Positions 11,135 to 20,379 of a stretch of DNA of 64,000 nt are shown here, piece by piece (the stretch's first letter is position 1; the number at the start of each line of letters is the position of its first letter). The translations under genes and the position numbers were made by a program. Source of the stretch: Salminus brasiliensis (Eukaryota; Chordata; Actinopteri; Characiformes; Bryconidae); NCBI RefSeq assembly GCF_030463535.1, contig NC_132879.1:31232133-31296132 (forward strand). The letters are read 5' to 3'. A model generated the notes under the pieces. It saw only the letters and a program-made list of their open reading frames with translations. It was not told where the DNA came from and made no database searches.

Positions 11135-11739
11135 TAGTTTCCAGAGTGTCTATGACGTCACAAAGGTGCGTGTGTCCATGCTGCTCTAGTTGATGGTCAG
11201 AAGTTGGAGGAGCAGGACGCTCGTATAGACTCTCTCTGTTTACCCGGATCGGACGACCTCCTACAAAAGGTAAGATCCACATTTAAACCAGTTCAAATCA
11301 GAACCAGAACCGGATTCTTTCAGCAGCAGAAAAACACGACCCGGCTCTCAGAAGAAGCGCCTTCATATTTGACGAACCCTGAACCTACTGTTCAGTAAAC
11401 ATCATAGACTCTTCACCCAGGAGAAGAGCACAGGCTTTTCACCAGCAGTGTGAAGAGTGTAAACAGTTGGGCTTGGGCTGTGTAAAATGTGGAGCGTTGT
11501 AGTCGTTGTTCTTGTGATGACCGCTGTGAATTAAGGTGGTTGAGCTGAATGGGAGTGAATGGAGCACAGGTGTTCTGCGCTCTCTCTCTCTCCAAAGTCT
11601 TAAAAGTAGCTGGACGAGCGAGCGTGTTGAGTAATTGCGCGCGCAGAGAGAGTCGAGCTCGCGCTCCTCACAGCCCAGCGCTGGTGTGAGCGCATTTGTG
11701 CACGCGGAGCAGAGACGCTCCCTCCCGATCACGGTTTTA

Positions 11740-11776
<37 letters not shown>

Positions 11777-11870
11777 AGCAGCTTCAGTGTGTGTTCTCTG
11801 TTCAGAGTTTTCACTGCTTGTCACTGAGGAACACATGAAGATGAAGACATGGCTGCTGTAGTTTAGTGCT
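11135..11870 (+). promoter_or_regulatory. CpG-rich promoter-like block of copy A with a CRE and a donor-flanked exon-like stretch
   Basis: A perfect CRE-type TGACGTCA occurs at about 11153-11160. After it, 11201-11270 reads open and ends in AAAG followed by GTAAGATCC, a good 5' splice site. The frame would give EEQDARIDSLCLPGSDDLL. CpG density is high at 11560-11720. The same block is conserved almost base for base in copy B (26800-27400). I infer a promoter with a first exon, possibly of the TMEM249-like gene, but no joined reading frame to the downstream exons could be shown. Confidence 0.4.
11738..11774. repeat. (CA)n microsatellite
   Basis: A CA repeat of about 37 bp inside the CpG block. 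Copy B has the matching (GT)n at 26729-26782, which is longer. Confidence 0.9.
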
Positions 11871-12759
11871 GCTCAAACTGTAGCTCTGTAAAGTCTAACT
11901 GCACTTCTTACTGAATTTATTAACGTACCATAACTGAAACACTAGACAGTTGGGATAACTTAAGCTGATTAACTCAAACTAACTCTAAAATGAATAGTTG
12001 AGATACACACTCAATTCATTTGTGTAAGATCAGTTTTTCGTCATATTTTGAGTTAAGGTGAATTTATTCAGTTGAGTTATACTGGCTGACTGACTGAATT
12101 GAGTTGTTCCAGTGAAATATGGAGACCTCTAGAGAGTGCCTTTTGTTTTTGTACAATCTTGTAAAACTCACACCTTTCCCATTGGCTTCTGGCACCATCT
12201 CTTTACATACTGGGCCTATCTCCCATTTCCTCACCATCATTGTAAATTCATTCTACCAGACTACCTTCTCCTATGTGGTGAGCTGTTGTCTGTTTTGTGC
12301 TGCAGCTGTTTGGTTTTAGTGTTGAAAACAATCAAAGGTGGATTTTGTCCATCCATGTTCCTGCTTAAGTAAACCTGTTTAAACCTGTTCATTGTTTAGT
12401 AGTTTAGGGTTGGTAGAGCAGAGAGATCAGTAAAATTTGCTGGATTATGATTCTCATTGTTCTCACCTGCAATCCAGTTGTGAAAATGGTTAAAAATAAT
12501 ATCAACATAAGCAGAGTAATTAAAACTCACTTCCTTTAGTTACCTTCATATAACACCAGTTCCTAGTTTGTGTTCAGTCCATGATGTAATTTAAACTCAA
12601 ATAATTTTACAAAAAAAATGCTATTGAACTTAAATGGTTTAGGCAATTGGCATCATCAAACAATTTGAGTTCAGGTAAATCATCAGGTTTTCCAATAAGA
12701 AGATCACAGTGCTCACAGTAGTTTTGTAGTGGTCATAGTTGTGTTTTTGTTTATCACAG

Positions 12760-14391
12760 AATCATGAAATCAGCCATTTTTAGCAACCTTGAAAACGCCC
12801 TTCATGAAAGTCCTGAGCAGGCCCTGATTCAGAAGATGAAGAAGAGCAACAGTTTTCCATTCAGGAGGGAAAATGAAGGTCAGTGACAACAAGAATGAGG
12901 TTCTTCCAGATGTTCCAGACAGTTGGAGACTCCACTTTACAGATGATTTGAATGCAGTCGTTTAAATGAATGTCTGAACTCTGCTGATGTATGTGTTTGC
13001 AGTATTTGTGCTGGAATACTTTCATGAAAACCTCTGGTATGGTTTTCTGCTCTTCATGGTCTCTGTAATTGGAACTGCAACGTACTTCAGCACTGGTGCG
13101 GGGGTGAGTAAATACTCCAAAGTACCTATTATTCACTGTATGTTCAGTAACTGAATAGATCAGATTGACTGAAGAAAGGTTTAATATAAAGAAGGAAGCA
13201 TTTGACGTATAACTGATCTGCAGATCTGGACCTGGATCATCAGATGATCAGGATGATCAGCCCTTTTACTTGCAGCAGTACTTTTCCAGGAGTTCTCATA
13301 CAGTGTCTTTTTATATCCAAATTAGGACCACCATGCGGTTGCAGTGTGGGCTGTTTTCAGTCTTTTCTTCTCCGTATGGCTGATGTGGTCTGGGGCCTTC
13401 CGTTGGCGACTTGCGATAGACGGCCAAAAGCAGGAGTACCGGTATTATGTTCGGAACATTTTACTGAAGCGTGCTCCCCTTCAGCAGCTCTGCATCAGAC
13501 TGATACTATCAAATATCAAACCAAAGCCTTTATGGAAGCTCCTTTCTCTGTTCTCACTAATCACTTTATGCATCAGATGATAGAAGAGCTTCATGAAGTG
13601 TTCAGTCTGTTTCATCAGTCTGTGAATGTGCTGATTCATATTTTGGGGAGTAAATTGCATGGCTTTATGACACCATATGTCTGTCTATTCTTTTTCAGCC
13701 AGGAAAAGGTGAAGTTTAGATTGATTCTAATGGGAAAGGAGATGGACGCCATTGGACTTGGAGATTTATGAACACCAGTGAGTGTCATGCTGGCTAGGCG
13801 AGACAAGGGAACACTCGCAGGGACAGAGCAATGCAGAGAAACAGTCTTTAATGACCAAACCAAAACGAACCAACACAAACAAAACGAGGCAGCAAAGTAC
13901 AGGGTCCAATAAACAAAAACAGAAAACAAACAGGTGCCGCAGGGCTGATAGTGAGGTACGGAACAAATAAATGCAGACATAAATTAGCCTGAATATAAAC
14001 CACAAATGAAATGATTTTATACTACATGTAATTCAATAAGGGGAATTGTTGCACACACTAGTGCATCTCAAAAATAAAAGATTCTAAAATAGTGAACAGT
14101 TCTTGGTTTCTGGTGTTACATAATAAACATTTTTATTAAATAAAATATAATTAAGCTTGTAGTTGATTTTTCAATGAAAAGCAAAATATTTATAAAGCAA
14201 ATCAGTAACACCTGTAGATATGATTATTTCTGTGTGTCTCTTACACTACTTCTCTCTTTTCACAGTTACTGAATTGCCAGGGCAGGAGACTAGCCAAGAC
14301 ACTCGGCTTCAACTACCTGGATGAGAGAAACATCTCATGGCGTAGGCCTCATCTAAGCATTGGCATACGCCCCAAAATATTGCCAGTTTAA
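12760..14391 (+). pseudogene. TMEM249-like membrane-protein gene, copy A (most complete copy, probably decayed)
   Basis: Five exon-like blocks can be read. Exon a is 12760-12878 (ATG at 12764, MKSAIFSNLENALHES...). Exon b is 13003-13103, joined in phase (VFVLEYFHENLWYG, then a membrane helix). Exon c starts at about 13327 after TTAG (DHHAVAVWAVFSLFFSVWL as a second helix, then RLAIDGQKQEYRYYV and APLQQLCIRL). Exon d is 13699-13782 (VKFRLILMGKEMDAIG). Exon e is 14276-14391 (GRRLAKTLGFNYLDERN, stop TAA). Two helices followed by a compact beta-rich tail and a final GRRLA..L..NYLD motif fit TMEM249, the CatSper-associated membrane protein, but that is from memory of the family. Exon d has a 2-bp shift against copy B that brings in a stop, exon c lacks a stretch kept in copy C, and a solo-LTR-like insertion sits on the exon d donor. 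I therefore call it a probable pseudogene. Confidence 0.45.
13783..13950 (-). mobile_element. Solo-LTR-like insertion with 5-bp target duplication GTGAG
   Basis: The insert begins TGTCATGC and ends GGCTGATA. It is flanked by GTGAG at 13778-13782 and 13951-13955. Copy B has the uninterrupted site (accagtgaggtac in reverse complement near 26050), which proves insertion in copy A. Sequence and ends resemble the 137-bp element at 17145-17281. A 5-bp duplication and TG start fit an LTR retrotransposon solo LTR. The orientation is inferred from similarity to the other copy. Confidence 0.7.
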
Positions 14392-14500
14392 AATGCAGAG
14401 CCAGATGCTAGAGAAGTGTTTACACAGTGTGTGCTGATTGCTGGAGATGGCATACAGGTGAGTATGAGACCAGTAGGTGATCAGAAGGCCAGGCTGGCAG

Positions 14501-15352
14501 AGTGCTGTTAGATGTTATTGGCTTGCTATCCAGAGTCGACCAGAGGAGGATAGGTTCCCCTTTTGAGTCTTGGTTCCTCTCAAGGTTTCTTCCTAATGCA
14601 TTTAGGGAGTTTTTCCTTGCCACTGTCACCCTTGGTTTGTTCACGAGGGGTCTGGACCTGGATTTCTGTAAAGCTGATTTTTATAACATCTGTCATCAAT
14701 AGCATTTTACATGCCTTCTTTAACTCAGAGGCACCAGAGAATGTTATTGATGCTGCACTAGCCAGGGCTTTCTGGTTGCTCCTGGTCTCATTAAACAGAC
14801 CCCTCATCTTGGAGCAGGTCCACCGGACTTCGAGGCATGGGTTCTCAGCCTGCGAGTCTAGAATCCCTGTCTTTAGCGTCCTCGGAATACAGAGATGTCC
14901 AGGCGAACTTGAATTAGAAGACGTCACAGTTACCATGTGGGTGATCATGAGTTGCTGGCTGTCAAACTGGCCTTAGAGGAGTGGTGGCACTGGCTCATTG
15001 GAGCCAGTCACCCCTTCCTGGTTTGGACAGGCCAATTGGGCACTGTTCTTCACCCTGGTTGACTTTGTATCTTCGAACAGGTTTGGGTGGAATACTGCTG
15101 ATGCTCTCTCCTGCCAGGCCTTCCCTAAGGAACAGCCCCCAGCAACCACAGTCCCCAAGGCCCGCATAGCGTCTCCCATCCAGTTTGGGGTGGAAGCCAC
15201 AGTAGGGCGGGCCCCTAGAAGTGAGTCAGATCTGGGAGGTGGCACTTGTGATTGGCTGTGCTGCCATTAAAGATCAGGTGCTGCAGTTGGGGCACTTATT
15301 CCCCTTCACAGCACACCTGGGGGGTGGCCTGTCTATTACGTTCCTGCATAGC
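14501..15352 (+). repeat. Tandem duplication unit 1: fish interspersed repeat plus gypsy fragment
   Basis: The unit starts at 'agtgctgttagatgttattg'. It contains the common fish repeat with 'tggttcctctcaaggtttct' and 'gggagtttttccttgccact' (about 14540-14640), followed by gypsy RNase H/integrase sequence. The same start recurs at 15353, so the two units are in tandem with a spacing of 852 bp. Unit 2 lacks the part equivalent to 14815-15160. Confidence 0.75.
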
Positions 15353-16720
15353 AGTGCTGTTAGATATTATTGGCTTGCTATCCAGTGTCGACCAGAGGAG
15401 GATGGGTTCCCCTTTTGAGTTTTGGTTCCTCTTAAGGTTTCTTCCTAATGCATTTAGGAAGTTTTTCCTTGCCACTGTTGCCCTTGGCTTGCTCACTAGG
15501 GGTCTGGACCTGGATTTCTGTAAAGCTGATTTTCATAACATCTGTCATCAATAGCATTTTACATGCCTTCTTTAACTCAGAGGCAGCAGAGAATGTTATT
15601 GATGCTGCTCTAGCCAGGGCTTTCTGGTTGCTCCTCATCTCATTAAACAGACCAGCCCCGTCTTGGTTTGCATAGCGTCTCCCATCCAGTTTGGGGTGGA
15701 TCCCACAGTATGGCGAGCCCCTAGGAATGAGTCAGATCTGAGAGGTGGCTCTTGTGATTGGCTGTGCTGCCATTAAAGACCAGGTTCTGCAGTTGGGGCA
15801 CTTATTCCCCTTCACAGCACACATGGGGGTGGCCTGTACATTAAGGGTCCTGCGTAGCCGGTTCTGGTGGCCACGCTTGGACCAAGATTTATGGGCCTAC
15901 ATGGCAGCTTGTAAGGTATGTACCTGCAACAAGGATCCCGGAACTGAACCGGCAGGTTTGCTCCACCTATCCATCCTAACTGGCCAATGGTCTCATCTTT
16001 CCATAAACTTTGCCACGGTGTTGCTCTCCTTCCAGGGGCATCACCGTGATCTTGGTTATGGTTGACTGCTTGTCTAAGGCAAGCAAGTTTATTGTTCTGC
16101 CGAGACTCCTGTTGGCCAGAGAGACCGCCATGCTATAACTTAAGCATGTCCGAGCCCATGGGTTTGCTTGGGATGTGTTATCAGACAGGACACCCCAATT
16201 TGCCAGGTGGTTTTGGGGGTCTTCTGCAGGTTATTCAAGGTGGAAGCAAGCCTCTCGTCAGGTTTCCACCCCCAATCAAATGGCCAGACCTAGAGAGTCA
16301 ATCAAGACCTAGAGCACTCCCTACAGTATCCGGCCCCCGCTAACCCCTCTTCCTGTTCAGAATGCCTGTTGTGGGTAGAGTACGCATACTACACCTCATG
16401 ACATTCGTCCATGGGTATGTCCCAGTTTGAGTGCCAGTTTGAGTATGCTTCACCCATATTTGCAGAACAGAATAAGGATGTCCAGCAGTGGGTCGTCTCT
16501 TGGTTTGCTGTCGTTTGGCCTGGCGCTTCTATGACATTCCCTGTTTCCCACCACCGCATTCAGGCCGGATCATGCCCTGCGGTTGGGAACATCAAGAGTC
16601 ATTCCTTGGAAAGGGAATATATTCCTATAAAGGCTAGACCCAGGGGTTCTAGTTCACCTGGGGAGTTCTGGGGGATCCCCCAGCAAGAGCTGATGGGGAT
16701 CAGCTCTTTAATGCCACCAT
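14890..16720 (+). mobile_element. Ty3/gypsy remnant: RNase H end and integrase
   Basis: The order is [17 protein letters not shown] (near 14950), a [10 protein letters not shown] block (near 15040), NTADALS (near 15095), the zinc-binding side of integrase with RFWWPRLDQDLWAYMAACK (about 15860-15915), then WSHLSINF (15990), VDCLSKASKFI-like (about 16065), WDVLSD (about 16168) and the core end LLWVEYAYYTS (about 16365) with MSQFECQFEY (about 16415). Stops and frameshifts occur throughout. It is clearly a different gypsy lineage from the one at 4-9.6 kb. It is interrupted by the tandem-duplicated fish repeat. Confidence 0.8.
15353..15850 (+). repeat. Tandem duplication unit 2
   Basis: This is the second copy of the unit that begins at 14501, again with the fish repeat (15400-15500) and the start of the integrase part ('ggcacttattccccttcaca' present at 15291 and 15797). 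It has a 345-bp internal deletion relative to unit 1 and leads straight into the rest of the integrase, so it is probably the ancestral junction. Confidence 0.7.
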
Positions 16721-16724
16721 GACC

Positions 16725-17139
16725 CTAAATTGAATAATGTTATCAGAGAGAGTGCAACACCTTTTCCTCAGTTAGTAAATCATCATTTAAATAAAATACT
16801 GCCTAAATATTGCCAGGTTCCTACAGTCTTCTTTTATGAATGATGTTTTTTGATACACAGTGACTAAGATAGATATCTGACTCTCCCAGTATAAAGAATC
16901 CTCACAAAATCATGTAGGTACACTTCAAGTACTAGCTAAGCTGATCAAAGTCACCCACATTAACCTAGATTGCAGTTTCATCCGAAACTCTGGCTTTATG
17001 CAGGTTAACTGCATATAAGACAAATTTTAACTGCTCATTAACTAACAGTATATTTTCCCACAGTATTTACAGTCACTCAAAAGAAGGTTTAGCACCAAAA
17101 CAGCAGTCAATCAAAGATCACGGTCATCTGAATATTTCA
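16725..17139. other. No gene seen
   Basis: AT-rich spacer between the gypsy remnant and the solo-LTR-like element. No exon, promoter or repeat that I recognise. Confidence 0.5.
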
Positions 17140-17144
17140 TTAGC

Positions 17145-17281
17145 TGTCATGCCTGGTCAGACGTGGTAGTGAAAACAAGGAAACACTTGCAGCGATGGAC
17201 GATACAAGACAATAAAGAACTGGGCAACATAAACAGAAATAGGGATCGCCCCGGGGGAGAGGTGATAACGAGGGCCTGACA
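17145..17281 (-). mobile_element. 137-bp solo-LTR-like or miniature element with 5-bp target duplication TTAGC
   Basis: The element starts TGTCATGCC and ends GGGCCTGACA, so its ends are short imperfect inverted repeats of TG...CA type. TTAGC stands directly before (17140-17144) and after (17282-17286). It resembles the insert at 13783-13950 in its first part. Size and ends suit a small solo LTR or a terminal-repeat miniature element. No coding potential. Confidence 0.75.
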
Positions 17282-17286
17282 TTAGC

Positions 17287-18265
17287 GTTCTTTTTGTTGT
17301 GTTTAATCCAGTGCTTGTGTGCACAGCAAAGATTAGTTATTAGTAATAAAATTAATATCAATAATATATTATTATTCATTAAATAGTAATAGGGTCATCT
17401 TAATGGAAATTGTTTCAAATGTCTGCATCAGTACATTACTGAGATGTAAATGAAGTCATTCAGAGTTCTCCCAACATGAAACATGCTCTTCTAAAATAAC
17501 CTACAGGATTAAAATAGTTCATGGTGATGGTGACAAAAAAACAGTCTGGAGAAGTTATTGCCTCTAAAATCCACATCACTGGAAGTTATGTGAAGCAGTT
17601 ATGAATTTCACATAATGCTACAGAGAGAGTTTACATTTTGTCACACGTACAGTTCTTATACCATCATCAGAATTGCAGATCTGAGAGAACACATTGAGAT
17701 CCACTGCTGGGTTTGGACATTTATGATTTGATGTGACTATATTTGTGTTGACATTGGGATTAATTTGGGATTCCCAGCGATTCAATGGCTCCATCTTTGG
17801 TTCCATCTAATCAACTGAATTACGCAGTAATTTTGAACAACTGGTTGAACTCCCCTTTAAACTTATTAGCCTATATTATAAATACGCAGCATTCTGTATT
17901 TGTAAAGTATGTTGATAATTTTAACTCCAGTTAGGCTTAGACAAGTGTTCTACTTTTGAGAACAGCCTTTGTAGCCCCCTGTAGCTCTTCAAACCTAGTG
18001 GTGTCTACTGGCAAATGAATAGCTGTAGGGTATTTTTATAGTCACGTTGATAAAGAACAGCAACCTCTGAGAACAGCATTAGTATGTAACTTCTGTCAAA
18101 ATATAAACAGGTCTGCTAACTACTACAACCAGACTGGTGACATCATTCTGACCCTTGCTGTGTAAGCGTAGACAATGCAGCTGTTCTTCCCCAGGCCACA
18201 GTAGTGTCAGATCACTGTTTCATCTCTTATGAACTTCATTTTAGTTGTAATATATTGTAATATAT
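17287..18265. other. No gene seen
   Basis: AT-rich DNA with short chance ORFs. I see no exon-like block with splice sites and no known repeat. Confidence 0.5.
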
Positions 18266-18805
18266 CTCCACACTATTATCCCAAGCCTAATATAAGATCC
18301 CCCACATCTAGTAGTTTTATTCATAGCCTTCCAGACTTTCATACAATGTGCCAAAAACAAAATCTTTCAGGTCGAGGTAGTTCAATTTAATTTTGTTAAA
18401 TTAATCTAGGCACTTAAGTGAATGCAAATACAAAGTTTTGCCTCTTCACCATGATCGACGAGACAAGTTATTTCTTAGCATATTTAAAGACTTGTGAAGA
18501 GACCCAGATGGTGAATAGTAAATATCTTTTGCTGTATGTTTGTGAATGAGCATTGCACCTCGCATGCGCAGAAGAGGGCCAACGTCACTGCATGGAATGG
18601 AATGGAGTATGTTAAATGCTTTTTTTTTTTTCTTGCTCCCTTTAATGAAAAACAAAATCTTTTCAGGTAGTTGAATGTATTTTTGTGGAATTAATCTAGG
18701 CACTTAAATTAATGCACACTATTATGCCAAGCGTAATATAAGATCCCCCACATCTAGTAGTTTTATTCATAGCCTTCCAGATCACTTTCATACAAAGCGC
18801 CATCC
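18266..18805 (-). repeat. LTR-like family copy nested in a short direct repeat
   Basis: A block starting 'cacactattatcccaagcct' (18269-18352) recurs at 18715-18803. Between them, on the minus strand, lies a member of the 788-bp LTR-like family: the block 'cacctcgcatgcgcagaaga' (18557), a TTTAAATATG TATA-like box in reverse at about 18480, and a (T)n run. The direct repeats flanking the insert look like a large duplication around it. Confidence 0.6.
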
Positions 18806-19320
18806 AGTGCTTCAGAATGAAATTTTAAAACCGAATGAAAGGAATGAATTGAGTGAGGCAGGCTGCATGTGCAGAGTTGATGTGTTAAAGCCTTTACCAT
18901 TCTCCTGATCAAGGCAAGTATATGTTAAAGCACGGATAAGCAGGTAGATGAAGGGCAGATCCATACATCAGAAACATGAACAATGCAAAGGTCCAAAACG
19001 CAGAAGAGCTGTACAATGCTTAGACTCAGAATCAAGGCTAGGTAACAGACTTTTCAGCTACATTCTGAAAACAGTACTTAAAAAGAGTCCTATTGAGTCT
19101 TTGGATGAGCTTCAAGTGTTGTTCATAGGTGGAGGACAGAGCATAGAGGGGAAGCACAGACGCATGTTGTTTGGGCCATTTGCAAAACCATTTGAGGCCA
19201 GAAGGGGGAGCCATTGTTACAAGAAGAGTACCTTCAGTTCCATGTTATCAGAAACAAGCAAGCCTCTTTTAACAATAATAAACTATTCTCCTAGTCACGG
19301 CTAAGAACTCTTCAACTAGC
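18806..19320. other. Unidentified stretch with a 118-codon open frame
   Basis: 18948-19304 on the plus strand is open for 118 codons. Its translation shows no domain I recognise, it starts with a basic stretch and it has no upstream promoter signal. It lies among repeats and is most likely chance or decayed retroelement sequence. Confidence 0.25.
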
Positions 19321-19400
19321 CAAATCTTTATTACATCAGGGTTGGACTGCTGTAATGTCCTGCTGTCGGGTTGTTCTGCTTTGAGCCTTGGTCCTCAGTC
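19321..19400 (+). mobile_element. Small L2-type LINE C-terminal fragment
   Basis: Translation gives FITSGLDCCNVLLSGCS, matching the conserved ITSRLDYCNALLSGCS block that is intact at about 34510-34565. Only this scrap is left, immediately before a Tc1 fragment. Confidence 0.6.
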
Positions 19401-19469
19401 GCTAAATCGCCTTATCTCCCAGTCATTGTTAAAAAAGAAGACACTGTCCACGCCCTTAAGTCGAGTATG

Positions 19470-20080
19470 ACAATGTCTTCAGTCAAGTACTGTATCGACA
19501 TGGGCTGAAAGGCCACTCTGCCAGGAAGAAGCATAAAAAAGGACACAAGGACAAAAGACCTTAATTTTTGGAGACATGTCCTGTGGTCTTACGAAACTGA
19601 AATTCATCTGTTTGGCCATAATGACCATTGTTACATTTGGAGGAAAAAGGGGGAAGCTTGCAAGCCTGAGAACACCATCCCAACAGTGAAACACAGGGGT
19701 GGCAGCATCATGTTGTGGGGTTGTTTTGCTGCAGGAAGGACTGGTGCACATCACAAAATAGATGGCATCATGAGGAAAGAACATTATGTGGAAATACTGA
19801 AGCAACATCTCAAGACATCAGCCAGGAAGTTAAAGCTTTGGCGCAAATGGGTCTTCCAAATGGACAATGACCTGAGCTATACTGCCACACTGGTTACAAA
19901 GTGGCTTAAGGAGAACAAAGTCAGTGTTTGGGAGTGGCAATCACAAATCTCTGATCTCAATCCTATTGAAAATATATGGGCAAAGCTGAAAAGGTATGTA
20001 CGAGCAAGGTGACCTACAAACATGGCTCAGTTATACCAGTTCTGTCAGGAGGAATGGGCCAAAATTCCTGCTAACTATAC
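19470..20080 (+). mobile_element. Tc1/mariner transposase fragment
   Basis: The translation gives HGLKGHSARKK (19500), LWSYET (19580), [13 protein letters not shown] (19690), a region up to VFQMDNDLSYTA (19850), LNPIENIW (19955) and the C-terminal [10 protein letters not shown] (20055). This is the catalytic half of a Tc1 transposase of DD34E type. The first catalytic Asp is replaced (LWSYET where the family has LWSDET), while the second Asp and the Glu remain. The N-terminal DNA-binding part and the inverted repeats are missing, so it is inactive. Confidence 0.88.
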
Positions 20081-20084
20081 TATA

Positions 20085-20235
20085 CTCGACTTTCGCCAAT
20101 AACCTTTCTTTAAAATGAAAGTAATTTTTTTTTATAAAAATGCAAAGCGGTAGATTCCTAGTCTAAGCAAGTCACACAAAGCTGAAATTTACAACAAAAA
20201 AATAAATAATAGAAGTCCGGTGAGGCCATTTAAAC
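20085..20235 (-). repeat. Inverted partner of the repeat at 9641-9795
   Basis: The reverse complement matches 9641-9795 with about 85-90 percent identity by eye, including the 'ctaccgct' block, an A-run and the 'ggttattgg' end. It lies just 3' of the BEL/Pao remnant on that element's strand. Confidence 0.55.
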
Positions 20236-20379
20236 TCCCCCTAAATTATTAGTGGTTCCTGAAATTTAGCCTAATTGATTAATTTCACCCTTTAAAATAA
20301 GCTTTTCTCTACATGAGGTCCAGAAAACTATCATACAGTTCATTTGTGGCATTATGCTTCCAGCAATATGACTAACCTT

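Larger units (their letters stand above)
10335..14392 (+). repeat. Duplicated segment copy A (arm of a dispersed inverted repeat with copy B)
   Basis: From 'attaggctaaaacaacccaa' (about 10335) onward this segment matches the reverse complement of 25630-28815 (copy B). From about 12040 to 13530 it also matches 24215-25480 (copy C) in the same direction. The match with B includes the CpG-rich promoter-like block, in which a 64-codon stretch is identical. B lacks the part equivalent to about 12320-13690. A and B are therefore inverted copies about 11 kb apart. Confidence 0.85.

Noticed and set aside
11204-11398. 64-codon frame identical in copies A and B
   Set aside because: The identity is explained by recent duplication of the whole segment. 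It uses a non-ATG start and runs through a clear splice donor, so it is not reported as a gene.
18948-19304. 118-codon open frame
   Set aside because: No recognisable domain, no promoter or splice context and repeat-rich surroundings. Kept only as an unidentified stretch.
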